Shown here one piece after another: positions 11,550-22,948 of a stretch of DNA of 64,000 nt. The translations under genes were made by a program, and so were the position numbers. Source of the DNA: Schizophyllum amplum. Lineage: Eukaryota; Basidiomycota; Agaricomycetes; Agaricales; Schizophyllaceae. Positions within the stretch are counted from its first letter, which is position 1. Every line of letters starts with the position of its first letter. The DNA lies in contig VDMD01000051.1 in the NCBI GenBank assembly GCA_007026445.1, positions 1 through 64,000 on the forward strand, written 5' to 3'. The notes beneath the pieces were generated by a model. It saw nothing but the letters and a program-made list of their open reading frames with translations, had not been told where the DNA came from and searched no databases.

Positions 11550-14500
11550 CTACAATGATACTACTGCAGCACTATCCACCAATGCTGTCCTGCCCGACCC
11601 TGCTGACCACGTCGCGTAAAATGCGCCCTGCATCTGCTGCATAAGATGCGCCTGGCGCTTTGCATATGCCTGCACGCCTGCACGGCCAGCAGGATCAAGG
11701 TCGGCAAGAAATGTGGCGCGCGTCTCCCACCACACAGTGCGCCATTGCAGATAGCGCAGAACCCGTCGCATCTCCTCCTTCAGAATGTTCACCTCCTCAT
11801 GCCAGTGCTCCGAACGCGCACGTGCCTTTGCCCATTCCACACGAACAGCTGCACAGCGATCAGTTAGTACAATGAATGGGTGGAAGGCGGAGCTCGTACC
11901 ATCATGAACTTGAGCCTCCTCGCCCTGGTCGGGACCACCCAGCGCCGTCCATATCCAAGACGTCAGGTTGCGACGGGAGTCGGCGGCGCGCACGGACGCG
12001 ATTGTCCTGTCATGAGTGGACATCGCGGGACCGTCATTCTTGCGTGAGGCGCCGATTGCGCGACTTCCGCGGCCACCGGCGTTGTTGAGTTGCTCAGTGC
12101 TCGCACCATCGGCTTCACGGTCGTCGTCAATCGTGAGGTCACCATCCTTGAGTTCTTTGAACGCCGGGTAGTCGTCGGAAGGCTTGAGAGCAAAAAGCGC
12201 GCCCCGAGCGGCTCGGTATTTGTCAGCCAAGCGCACTATCCTCTCGTCTAGACGTGCGATCATGCTTCGTGCGCGCGTCGAATCCCGCTGCCCGACCACG
12301 TTTGCGTTGCGCTCGTTGATGAGGAAACGGCGCGCGTATATACGGTTGCGTATGTCTTTCAAAGTATCAGTGCATGCTGCAACGCGTAAACTCACTTCGA
12401 TGTCGGGCAGCCCTTCAACACATCCCTCGTCACGCTCCTCTCGTGTCAGGTCTGACGGTAGCCATATCTTGACGTTCTCGGCGTCGGGTGCCGGGACGTC
12501 CGCATCGCGGGCTTGCTCCGCTGCGAGAGCCTTGACAGCAGCGGCAGGCATGAATAGCTCTTGCAACGTGCGATAACGTGCAAGGCGCTTGAACCATGCA
12601 ATGCGCTGCTCCTGAAGCTTGCGATCGTGATCAAGGGGGGCAAGGGTTGCGTCTCGCGCCATGCTCGCAATGCGACGCCTGTCGAGTTGGTCAGCAACAC
12701 TGCAGAATGTAGAGAGAAGGTATGCACTGTTGTTCCTCCAGCTGCAGCCCAAGAACAACAAATGTCGCCTTGGCGGTAGCTCGCATGGGGGTTCGGCCCA
12801 GCCGGACGTCTTCAGCCTCATCGCGCACAAGCTGAGCCCTGACGGTCTGCTCGGAAGGGCCCTCTAAACTAGTTTGTCAGTAACGAGCTTGACAAACACA
12901 CATGATGTACTCACCTACGATGTGGGGCATGAAGGGATTGGCGAGAGTCTTGTTCCCCTCGAACGCCGTGTACATTGCGCGCCACGACCTCAAGGTGTCC
13001 GGATCCAGCGCGCTCTCGATGTCATAGAGCTCCTGCGTGCGCTGTATGCTCTGTGCATGTGCGATCTTCGTACGGTGCTCAAGGGTAGTCCCTAGTACCA
13101 TATGAGCGAGGCAAAGACAAAGCAAACACCTTACTCACGTTGGGCGACATTTTTTTGAGTATTGTGGTGAGCAGTCCATCCCTCAATGACGCCGTCACGA
13201 ACTCCTTCGCCCATTTCCTTCGTTGCACTCGCCATGCTGTTCATCGCTGCCCAGATGCGCTCCGGACCCTCTCCATCCGGTTTCCCCGCACCACCCGCGT
13301 AACGCATCGAGTTCGCCGTACGACAGGCAATCTCGTGCACGTTGCCGTGCCAGACCGGAAGGCGGACATCGATATTTGGTATGGGCTGGCCGTTGCGCAT
13401 AATGGGCTGATAGTCCTCTGGGAGCTTGAGGACGCGCGTGTAGAGGTTCTTCTTCCACTGACATCCGATGTCGTAGGTGAGCATGATGTTGTCGACTTTC
13501 TCGCCCTTGATAGCAGACCAGAGTATGAAGTCCATGTTTGCGTATCTACAATACGATCAGTACCGTAACATGATTACACGCGGGGCCGCACCTTTCGCCT
13601 TTCTGCAGGTCGCCGAGCCCGTTTGGACGGATAGTCTCATGTCGAGTACACGAACAGGCGCCGCAGCCGGACACGCGACAGCCAGTGGCTAGCTTCGTGT
13701 CCTTCTCTAGCAGCGCCGCAAAAGCTATACAAGTGCTAACCTATGAAGGACATCAGCTATTGTAGCGAGGGAATAGAAAAGAAACATACATCCTCTTCGT
13801 TGACATACCCTTTCAGGTGTTGCTTGTATTTTGAAGGCTCTACAACGGAGCCGGAGCCACCGGCCAGAGGCGCGTCTGATCGCGCATTCTTCCGGAAACG
13901 ATTCTTCAACCGAAAATTCGCGTCCATCGACAAGAACAGCTTGTGTATATACCTGTAGGGCATCAGATAGAGCATGCATACACCGGAGAGAGATGGACTT
14001 ACTGCCTGTCATCCTCACGCCAGGTAGGTGGCATGTTGACGCCATCTTGAGGGCAAGCCCAACATCGTACAGCAGCCTCGCCAGGGAGGGTGCCGGCGAT
14101 CCCGCGGGCGTCGTGCGCGCGACCCGCTCGCTTCATCCGATGCAGGAACGTCCATTGACGGGACATCGTACCGAACGCTCGGTAGCATTCCTGGATAACA
14201 TAGGTCAGAGGCGTCTCTCGTTGGTTCAACGTCAAACTTACCGGGGAAGACAAGAGGCGTAATGCGTTGCCTGAGCACTGCAAGGACGAAACGAAGTCTC
14301 GCACGTTGGTGTTGGCGATTACCGTGAGGAGGGCGAAGTGGTCGAGAGTCGTAAACAAAGCGCATGTGCTGGGCTCAATGACGGTTGCAGGAAACCATCC
14401 TTCTCGCAGTAGCTGCTGGACATTCGTTGCTCCCTCGCCGCGAGAGCATGCACAGTATCGAATCTTGAGGCGACAGATGTGTGTAGGGGCGATCACAGTC

Positions 14501-15295
14501 ATGGTATAGATGATGCCGCGGGGAGCGGGGCAAGCCAGACCGCCATGGCCGACTTGATACACAAGGCCGAGCTCCGTCAAGGAGGTCGACTTATCCCAGA
14601 AATCACCCGTCCAACGCTGTTTGTTGTTAGCTTTGAGTAAAGCCGCGGTCGCTGAAAACAACGCACCGAGATGTGATGGAGAGCGGCAGTTGTGTGACGT
14701 GCTAGACAGCAAGAGCGGCATTGGAGGAACACGCCACAATCTTCGCACTTGAAGAGGTATTCACCAGTAGGAGGTGATGATTTGCAGGTCGCACACAGGA
14801 CGTGGTCATGGCTGCTCCCAAGCCCCTCATGGCGCAGAAGTTCGTGGAGATACTTCTGCTCCAGAGGACGCCAACACGACATGGGATTGTCCTGCAAAGA
14901 TTGGTGAGAAGGTGTCTGACGAGCACAAAGACCCCACGCACCGATGCATATCGTTTGCGCTTCCCTGTACGCTCATCGACCACGTCCACCTCCTGGTCTT
15001 CACAGCTAACACCCTCCCCCATGAGAAAGAAGGGTAGGTAATCCTCGAAAGGATCCGTGGAGGATGTTGCAATTGTTGGCTCCCAGCGCGTGAGCGAGTC
15101 TTCGTCGTGGAAAATGCGCCGCCGACGAGCAACTGGAACGAGGACATCGTTGTGATTTGCGAGACGACGATTGTTCTCCGTGAATGTCGTCCCTCGGCTG
15201 ACTTGACTGTATTCCGTAGTCCTCGAGGATCCTGCACGCGTGAAGCTTCCAGAAACCATGCCGCCGCCAGTCTTCGAGCGTTTCGATTGGGTCAT
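11550..15295 (-). CDS. KDZ transposase with CxC2-type cysteine cluster
   Basis: N-terminus: about 110 polar residues, start at 15293-15295. Then the cysteine cluster: VLCATCKSSPPTGEYLFKCE, DCGVFLQCRSCCLARH, the GDFWDKSTSLTELGLVYQVG block with GHGGLACPAP, RLKIRYCACSRG, QLLREGWFPATVIEPSTCAL, and LHRMKRAGRAHDARGIAGTL to RCWACPQDGVN. The catalytic core follows: KLFLSMDANFRLK (first Asp), RHETIRPNGLGDLQKGERY, NIMLTYDIGCQWKKNLYTRV (second Asp), LPVWHGNVHEIAC and GPERIWAAMNSMASATKEMG (Glu). The C-terminal part is a helical, Arg-rich region ending near 11550. Introns are many and short. All three acidic residues are present and I see no stop inside recognisable exons, so the protein may be functional. 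One junction near 12700-12760 needs an unusually short intron or an indel. Confidence 0.85.
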
Positions 15296-15527
15296 CACAG
15301 CGAGATATCGAGTAAAAGAGTGTGGGGGAAAAGATTGTGTGGTGCGAAGTGCTGCTAGACGGTGGCGGCGGCGGCGCTGAGCGCGTGAACAGTGAGGGTC
15401 TGCGCTGGGTTCGTCGACAGAGGCTGTGCTATTGTTTACCTGAGCATCTATTCCTGGGACATATCTTTTCTCCTCGTCTTGTCACAAGTCCTCTTCACCT
15501 ATAGACAAGCAGAGGTGCATATATTCA

Positions 15528-18500
15528 CTACGTTATTTTCGATGTCATAAAGCGGAGCATAACTGTCAAGTCCCGTACAGCATCAAGCCAACGCTCGTTG
15601 AGACCGCTATATGCGGGCGACTCGCCCTCGACAGCGAGTCCCTCCTTCACCCACTTGAGTACGACGACGAGGTTAAATACCCCGTTGATTCCACAACACT
15701 CTAGCTTACCCATATGGTCCTGCATATCCTCGCAGCGCCTGAGGGTGCCATCACGTTCTGTGATCCTCCAGCCAGGGTTCAGCCGTCTATACCATTCCCA
15801 CCAGCCACGTAGTACGCGTTGAGCGAAAGCGAGGCTCTTCGGACCCGGCTCCCCGGTCTCCCCTCGCGTCCACCTTGCATGCGAGACCCATACCTGAACT
15901 TCCTTCGGACGTGTGTTGAGTGTAGGCAGTGTCTTCCCTCGCGCAAACGAGTTTGCTTCTTCCCAGAGACCGAAACTGACCAGCAACTCCAGCCATTCCG
16001 TTCCGAAGTCGTACGCGATGTACGGCCACGCATCAACAAGCCAGGCTCCCGTCGCAGTTGCTATTGCGCTGGCTGGAGGCTTGAGAGCGCGCTGCCGAAG
16101 CGCCATGTTTGGCGTTCCTGAAGGAGTGAGGGCCGACCTTGGCTGGGCGTCTGCTGGCACTGGCGGCACTATAGGTGGTTGAAGCAGTGACGAAGGTGCA
16201 GCGATGCGAGCTGGCTGAGCGAGGGCAGATGATGTAGATGGGACAGCTGCCGATGTTGGCGAGGGGCGTTGTAGGGGTATAACAGGCGTGGGCCTGGGCC
16301 GTGGAGCAGGACGGGGCGGTGGGAAACTGGATGCGGATGGCGGGATAGGAGGAGGCTGAGGCGTCAACATGCACGTCGAACTCGGTGCAGTATCCTGAAC
16401 GTATGCTGTAGGCGTACCACCCGGGCCTTTCTCCTGTGTGAGCGAGACGAAAGCACCCGTCTCTGAGTCGACATAGTGTGTTTCGCGCCACTCGCGCAGC
16501 AGCCGGTCGTACTCGGCCTTTTCCTGCGGGCCTTGCCAAACGAGGTCGACGATACTGTCCTCGTAATGCTGGAACTCCCAGGCGAGACGTAAGTTGCCCG
16601 ATTGAAGAGGAGGGGCGTGATCCTCGTTGAACGTCGCGTCAGCGCGGGTAGGGTCGAACTGCTGCAGCTGGGGATCGATAGGGGGTGTGATGCGTTCGGG
16701 AAGCGGCGAGTGCGTCGGCGCATCGGTGCGGGTAGGGTCGAGCTGCTGTAGCTGGGGATCGATAGGAGGTGTGGTGCGTTCTGGAGGTGGTGAGTGCGTC
16801 TTTGTCTTGGAAGCAGCCTTCGCCTTCGAAGTCGCCTTCGCCTTCGAAGCCACCGTCGCCTTCGAGACCGCTGTCGCCTTTGGCACGGCCTTCATCTTGG
16901 AAGTAGTCCCCTTGCGCTTCTTGCGTGCTGCACGGGCTGGCTCGTCGTCGCTCTCGTCGCCTGACTCTGAGTCTTCATCAAGGAGATCCATGGTGAAGTA
17001 CTCCTCCTCGTTGCTGTCGTCATCGCCAGCAATCTCCTGCTCCGAAAAGCGAGTGCGCCCGAGAGTACCAGATGCATCATCGACTTCCATTTGATCATCG
17101 TCCTTGCCGAGTGCAACAGCGGCGCGCTCTGCAGGCGCTATACACCATGTCAGTATGATATGCGACTTGTAGACGAGGTGACGCACTCCACACTGTCTCT
17201 AAGTAGTCGGCAAAGAACCCCAGAACATCGTTCTGGAAACGAGGTCGGTCCCAATGCGAGAATGGTAGGTTTTGCTTGTTTCTCCCCATGACAAAGCTAG
17301 TAAATCGTGAGTGCAATCCCAATAGGACAGCCGGCAAGAACGTACTGTCGCGTAATGGGTTCCCCATTTGCCTCGGGGCTGCGTCCGCCAACGAGAACCA
17401 CAACATTTGCGTCAAGGTGAGAAACGAGCCCGCGTAGGATGTGCTTGATAAAACCTTCAAGGTTCTTCCATGCGCTGGCATGACAGTGAGCGATGGAGCC
17501 GGCTTGCGAATTATAGACTCACGTATCAAGGGACTTCGCATCGCGTCTGGGCGGCGCTGTCAACAACCTCTCCCACTCCTCCTTGTTGGCCTGAGCCGCT
17601 GCTCGCGAGCGCTCGCCATATCCATCCCTCTCCTCTGGTGCGAGTGCATCGAAGGTCGGTTTAGCGTGGTCCATCACCCAGTTGACGGTCTTCTTGGTGA
17701 TGAACTTTTTCCGGAAGGGCACAGGACCTCCGCCGGCGAGTGCCTTCGCTTCCTCGAACGCCCTGGTGGCGGCCAGAACGACTTCCGGGGTTTCGATCAC
17801 GTACTGCTGAATCGGCTGAAGCGCCTTCTTCGTGCCCTTTGGGCTCAGACCAGTGAGCTTCATCATATAGCGATCGTAGGGATTTTGCGTGCTGGCGCGG
17901 TGGTGCTGACGATAGCCAGGCGCCTTTCGTGCGCGATAATGAAGCCAGCGGTGAATTGCCTGCCGGAGATGAGCACATCACTCAATGGTGTGAGTGCTAA
18001 ACGTACCACATTACGCTCCGTCAGTACAGAGGACCGCTTCTTCTCCTCTTCGTCAGTAAGCTCAGGCCAGACCGGTGGGTTCTTGGGGTCGTATGCCGGC
18101 AACGGCTCCTCCGGCTCCTCCCAGACGGGCATCCTCCATGGTATCTTGGCGTGGTACTCGGCGCAGACCTCAAGGACAATGTTCTGCACGTCTTCCCAGA
18201 CGCCTTTCGCCAGCGCGTCCTGGTATCGGGGCAAGTGAGGGAGAAGGATTGTCTCCCGAATGCCCTCGGCCCAGTTCTTGTTGTTCTGGCGGTCCTTCTT
18301 GTTCTTGGTGCGTCGCTTGCGCTTCCTGTCCGTTTGCGTTGATGTGGCCAGTTGCGAGTTTAGGGGTGCAGGACCGGGGGCGCTCGTTCCTAATGGCTGT
18401 TGAGGGATGTACGGTGCTGCTTCAGATGGCTGTCGAGGAACAGGCGGCGTTGGGTGCGGCAATGCTGGAGGAGGCGGCGGTGGGGGCAGTGGCTGCGGAA

Positions 18501-18768
18501 GGAGTGGAAGAGGTGCTTGCTGAAGAAGAGGCGGCGGTGTAGGCGACGTTTCTTCGGACACTGTCGGCAGACGCGGAAGCAGCGACGAGGACGACATCGA
18601 AGACGGCGCTCCCTCGGCATTGCCAGGGGGTTGCGCAAGCGCAGGCAGATACGGCGGCGGCGGGGCGGCGCTTGGGTAGATCTGCAATGCTGGCGTAGTA
18701 GGTAGCTCACTGGAGGAAGGAGGGTCAAAGCCGTAGCCAGCGTTGCCGGCTGTAAGCTTGTCAGACAT
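15528..18768 (-). CDS. KDZ-linked accessory protein of unknown function
   Basis: Start MSDKLTAGNAGYGF at 18766-18768. About 150 Pro/Ser/Ala-rich residues come first, then the basic RKRRTKNKKDRQNNKNW (likely nuclear signal), then RYQDALAKGVWEDV. After an intron a conserved-looking block reads IHRWLHYRARK, YMMKLTGLSPKGTKKALQPI, PFRKKFITKKTVNWVMDHAK. A third block reads NLEGFIKHILRGLVSHLDAN, WDRPRFQNDVLGFFADYLET. The last exon is acidic, then Lys/Ala-rich (KATVASKAKATSKAKAA), then Pro-rich, and ends in a Trp-rich domain (AWPYIAYDFGTEWLELLVSF, GWWEWYRRLNPGWRI, CCGINGVFNLVVVLKWVKEG). Similar multi-block proteins are recalled as common, repeated ORFs in Agaricomycetes, but I cannot assign an activity. 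Same strand as the transposase, 230 bases upstream of it. Confidence 0.65.
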
Positions 18769-20361
18769 GGCAAATGGGAGGAGGGGCAGGGAAGGGCAGC
18801 GTTTGGGTGAATGCTGACCTGACAACAGAATTTGTCCAAGCACGGAGCCGCTCAACGGCGCGCACGGACGTGCGGCATGATGGATATTGCCCTGAGATCT
18901 CGAGATTTACTGCCGTTGCACGTGAGGCAATGTTGAAGTTGGCGGAAGCAGAGTATCTGCAGGCTGAGTTAGGTCAGATTTGCAAGAGCAGCGTAGCATG
19001 CAAGTCTTAGAGCAGTAATCGGATATTGCAGATGTGCGCACGGATGGGATTAGCAGGATCTTCAGCGACATAGAGGCTGCAGTGAGATCAAACGAGGCAA
19101 CTCGCGTGCGGAACGATGTTGCGCACCGTACACCTTCAAGCTGTTCAGCCTAGCGTGGTTGATGTATCCTGGATGTGGGATCTCTGAAGAATGAAGCAGG
19201 AGCGCGTAAATGGGCTGTAACTTGCCCGGGGTTTACTTTGTCATGACTGTGGGAGAAGAGCATACACGAGCGAAAGCAACTCTCGACTCCGCAGATGAGA
19301 CGTCGGTGCCAGTCGATGTGATGCACTGTGCACGAGTGCCGTTCGTATCCTATGAGTGAGTGTGAGTTTTGTGAAAGCGTTGAGCGAGCAAGGGTGAGCT
19401 AGCTCGAAAACTGGGTAAGAACATCGGCGACATACTGTACCGGCATGACCGCATGTTCACATAACGCGTAACGGGGGCCTCTGAACTGAACCTAAGCCGG
19501 TTCCGTAACGCGTAACGGCGGGTTTTTTGAGACGCCACATGGCTTAAATAATCGCATTTTAGCTCAAAATTTCATTTTTTTTGTTCATTCGAGCGCTAAA
19601 CACATTGTTTTGCTCTTCTGAGTACGTTAGGCCCTCCAAATATGTCAATTTTTGCTTTATAACGCGTTGGAAGGCCGGTCCGGGCCTCCGTGAACTACGT
19701 TCGGGAGTTGTTCACAGCGTAACGCGTAACGCCCAGTGAACTTACGGTCATGCCGGTACAGTACCTTGTGGTGCTAGTTGGCAAGACTCAAGAGTTCAAG
19801 ATCAGACGTGCAATAATGATTTCGCTCTTTGCACTCGACTGGTGTAGTGCTCTGCCTACGTATCTGTTTCGTGAGCTCAAATGCTATGAGAGCTGTTTGA
19901 AAGGTGAACGGACTGAGGATAGCTGAGAATAACTCAGAGACATTCTCGACGTACATTGCAGCGCTTGAGAGTCGCGACTAGAGAGTCGCGACTAGTGAGA
20001 CTCGAGTTCCTGATCTCGTTCATATCCTTGGGTCATGTACTCATATAATATGGCACACCTCTATCCAAGGGTGCAGCTATCTTGTTATGCTCCGGAGCTG
20101 TAGAGTCTGTGTACCCAGACACAAACCAAGTTCGACCGTGCAAGTCTCGTCGGCCGCGTGATGCCACGCCGCTCCCGACGTCGATTGCGCAAATATCGTG
20201 CATGAGAGATTGAACCACATAAAGATTTAGCAAGAGACACTTATACTTGCCTTGCCGCCTTTGCTCAGTACTCTGCGATGAGTTGGAAGACTTTAAGACA
20301 CGGCATGCATTCAAGAACGACATAGTACATGCATTTCATCCACAGATTCATCAACTACCTC
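18769..20361. other. Spacer inside the KDZ region
   Basis: No gene is recognised in these 1.6 kb. They contain the MITE at 19435-19761 and a 15-base direct duplication of AGAGTCGCGACTAG-like sequence at about 19968-19994. A 97-codon minus frame at 20033-20323 has no recognisable motif and is not called. Confidence 0.5.
19435..19761. mobile_element. Tc1/mariner-type MITE, copy 1
   Basis: 327 bp element flanked by TA on both sides (19433-19434 and 19762-19763). Left end CTGTACCGGCATGACCG; the right end read inward on the other strand starts the same way. Next to both ends lie GTTACGCG/CGCGTAAC words. The interior is AT-rich with no ORF. The end pattern CTGTA....GACCGTARGTTCA is shared with the elements at 29346-29725 and 57591-57740. 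Confidence 0.8.
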
Positions 20362-21914
20362 TTATTCGCCCTCGTCCTCTAACGGCGTCAACTCAGACAG
20401 GTCAGAGTCATCAGCGTCCGTGTTACCCCGGGCGTCACCCATTGCCAGACGACGTAGCTCGTCAAGCGTAGAGTATAGCGCAAGACCCTCGCGGTAACGC
20501 GTCTTTGCCCGCGCCTCCTCCCGACAGCGCTCTTTTCGGGAAAGGGATGCCCAAAAGACATCCTTCTTGCGGCATCCCTGGTCAAGCCATTGTATGAGGC
20601 CACCCGCCGTGTACTGGGTGATGGAGAATCGCCGCTCATGGCGGCCGATGGCGACGTTGGAATGGGTAAGTACGCTCGAGGGGACGATGATGGTAGAGCC
20701 GGGGGGGAACTCAATGACGAGGCGTAGCTCCCAAAGAATTAGATGCCCGCCGCGTCGTGGGTTGAAGCGGCCCAGCGCCGTTATGGGACACCAACCCCAT
20801 GGGACGTTCGAGAAATCGCGATGGGGAAGCGTGATAGTGCGGGGTCCGTAGTTGATCGTGATCGCCGCCCAGGCAGAGTGGCGAAAGTTCTTCCTCAAAT
20901 ATGGATGTTTGGCCTGAACACCGCGCCCGTACTTGCGGTAGAACTTGATAAGGCGGGGGCCCCAGCAAGCGGCAACACCATTTGCGAAGCCAGATAACCT
21001 CTCCATGGCGGGGTGCTTGAGCAACGCCTAGAAGTGCGCGGTGTTCGCGGGCTTCTCAGCAATATTCAAGGGCTCCCGCTGGCCGCCGCCAAAGGAGTAG
21101 CCGTGCGCTGTTGCGGGGAAGGGGCCACGTCGGTGGCGTCGTTGGCCGGGGTTGAGGGAGAGGCGGGACGAGGTGGTCTCGATTGCGTCGGCGAGTTCCT
21201 GCATAGAACCACCCCAGTCCGGTGCCTTGTCCGGGCAGCCGGCAAGCACAGCGAAAACACGGTCTTCTTTATCAACAAGGGGGACGGTCTTCCTGCAGGG
21301 CATGTAAGCGCTTTGGCACAAATGAGGCACAAGGTCCGCACGCACCGACCATCCCACTCATACAGCTCGAACTTGTATTGCGATTTGGGGCCGACGAGGT
21401 CCTGCAGCTGGTACGTGCGGTGTTTCTGCTTGCCCGACTTCGCATCCCGCATGGCCGTGTAGCCTGTTTTCGTGACGCGAAGGTTTTGCAGGGAGATGTT
21501 GCGTGCAATTGGTTCCGCGGCGGCGACGTGTTTCCGTCGCGCTGACAGTCGGACGTTCGGCTCGAGGTCGTCAGAGTCGGCCCCCGAGCAGGCGCTCAAC
21601 CTCTGCCGCTTGCGCACGGCCTTGGAGCGCTGACGGTTGTGGCGTTTGCGATTGTGGGGGAGCGTGGATGATGCGCCCGACGCCCTGACGGCCGACGGGA
21701 TATGGATGGACGCGTCTTCCTCGGCGTCGGTAGACCAGTCGGTGTCGGATGCTTCACAGAGTTCATAATCATTGTCCTCGTCCGACTGTTCGTCGCGCTC
21801 GTCGTCAACGCTCTGCCGAACAAGGTCCGCGAGGTCGAATTGGGGATCGACGACCGTGATCGCGCTGCCGTCCCATGCGCCAAAGGTGGCGCCAGAGCGT
21901 AGAGTGCGCCGCAT
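20362..21914 (-). pseudogene. TET/JBP-like 2OG-Fe(II) dioxygenase, one amber stop
   Basis: Oxygenase of the TET/JBP group, which oxidises methylated bases in DNA. The N-terminal half (start 21912-21914) is acidic then basic; TVPLVDKEDRVFAVLAGCPD follows an intron. The catalytic domain has HRD in ITLPHRDFSNVPWGWCPITA (iron ligands His and Asp), GGHLILWELRLVIEFPPGS, the distal His in IIVPSSVLTHSNVAIG, and the 2-oxoglutarate-binding Arg in HERRFSITQYTAGGLIQW. All ligands are intact. One TAG at 21028-21030 interrupts the frame between EKPANTAHF and ALLKHPAMERLSGFANG, with no frame change. CAG to TAG would explain it. It lies in the KDZ region on the transposase strand, so it is probably transposon cargo that acts on the element's own DNA or that of the host. 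A splice event removing the stop cannot be excluded. Confidence 0.85.
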
Positions 21915-22297
21915 CACTGGGATGGTCAAATTAGTCGTCAGGGCAAGGGTGCGGAAGCAGAATGAAGAACAGGTAATTTCGAAAAGGCCAATTGTGCCGC
22001 CGCGCCTCAGCCTCCGGTGTCCCAGGCTTGAGAATCGCGTATCGCCTCAGCGCGACGGCAAAAAGGAGAAGAAAGAGGAATCAAAGCGGCACAAAGACAA
22101 ACGTACCATGCAGGTTCAGGTCAAGACGCGTCTTCGGCAGCTCGACGCACGTGAGTCAACAAAAGATCCCGCTCAAGTCACGAGAAGATCACATGATAAA
22201 TGTTGAAATTAGTGGCAGGTGTTATCGCTCGTTCCACGCGGCGCAATGGCAGGAGTGAAATAAATACCACACACTGGGGAAGAGCTGCCAGAAGGCC

Positions 22298-22948
22298 ATG
22301 CCCGCCCACACTTTCGTAACCCTGAATGACGCGGGTCAGAAATGCTATTGGTATTATCCCAGGCCACCCCCGCGCCGCGGCCCGCATCGCTCTTCCAACG
22401 AGCGTACAGACCTCCTAGTAAGCAAGAGTCACACTGTATATACTCAATCCTTACAAATTTCTATAGAATCGTCTATTCCCCATTCCTGCAGCGCCAAGTG
22501 CTGCTGACTTCAATAATGCCGAAGATGTGTCGGAAACCCGCCGCCTCCGAGCTATCGAGTACCTGATTTGGGACTTGAAAGCTTCGGTCCATGATAAGTG
22601 CGATCCGAGCCTTTTCAGGAACTACGAGGGCGACAACGCGTACGACCCAGTGATTGACTACGAGCATCTTAGAGGCGAGCCTTTCGTATTTGCAGTGTAT
22701 ACAACGCTTCGCTTACACTCTGATTAGATTCACTCAAATGTGTTCGGGACGCCAAGTGGCGCGCTAACGGTGATCCGGAGATGGAAGACGAGGCGGACGT
22801 GTGGTTGTACGAGGCCCCCTTCAATTGGGCAGCGCAGGACGCGCTTCACGCAGAGATTTCCCGCGACGACGTGCATATGCAGGAGCATCTTGCACGCGGT
22901 GGGGACCCTAAGCCGGTAGCGCGCATACGATACGTTGATATAGATTAG
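22298..22948 (+). CDS. Hypothetical protein, at least three exons
   Basis: Start ATG at 22298. Exon 1 (to 22417) reads MPAHTFVTLNDAGQKCYWYY then an Arg/Pro-rich run; a GT-AG intron (22418-22466) joins in phase to LFPIPAAPSAADFNNAEDVS, RRLRAIEYLIWDLKASVHDK and DYEHLRGEPF. The last exon, ending at 22946-22948, reads CVRDAKWRANGDPEMEDEAD, VWLYEAPFNWAAQDALHAEI. The intron at about 22690-22731 does not join these two frames in phase, so a one-base error or an unrecognised donor is likely. No known domain. It starts about 380 bases upstream of, and divergent from, the dioxygenase gene. Confidence 0.5.

Larger units (their letters stand above)
11550..22300 (-). mobile_element. KDZ-type DNA transposon region with TET/JBP-like cargo
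   Basis: Three minus-strand genes lie in tandem: KDZ transposase with CxC2 cluster (11550-15295), a large accessory gene (15528-18768) and a TET/JBP-like dioxygenase (20362-21914). Association of KDZ transposases with TET/JBP genes in basidiomycetes is established (the KDZ description by Iyer, Aravind and colleagues), and this set fits it. I could not find terminal inverted repeats or a target duplication, so the limits given are those of the genes. A small MITE has inserted between the accessory and dioxygenase genes. The plus-strand gene at 22298-22948 may or may not belong to the element. Confidence 0.7.

Noticed and set aside
18075..18705. Plus-strand frames opposite the Pro-rich exon of the accessory gene
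   Set aside because: Shadows of the minus-strand coding sequence; no motif, no splice pattern.
20033..20323. Minus-strand 97-codon frame as a gene downstream of the dioxygenase
   Set aside because: No domain, no intron logic and no recognisable similarity; left as spacer.
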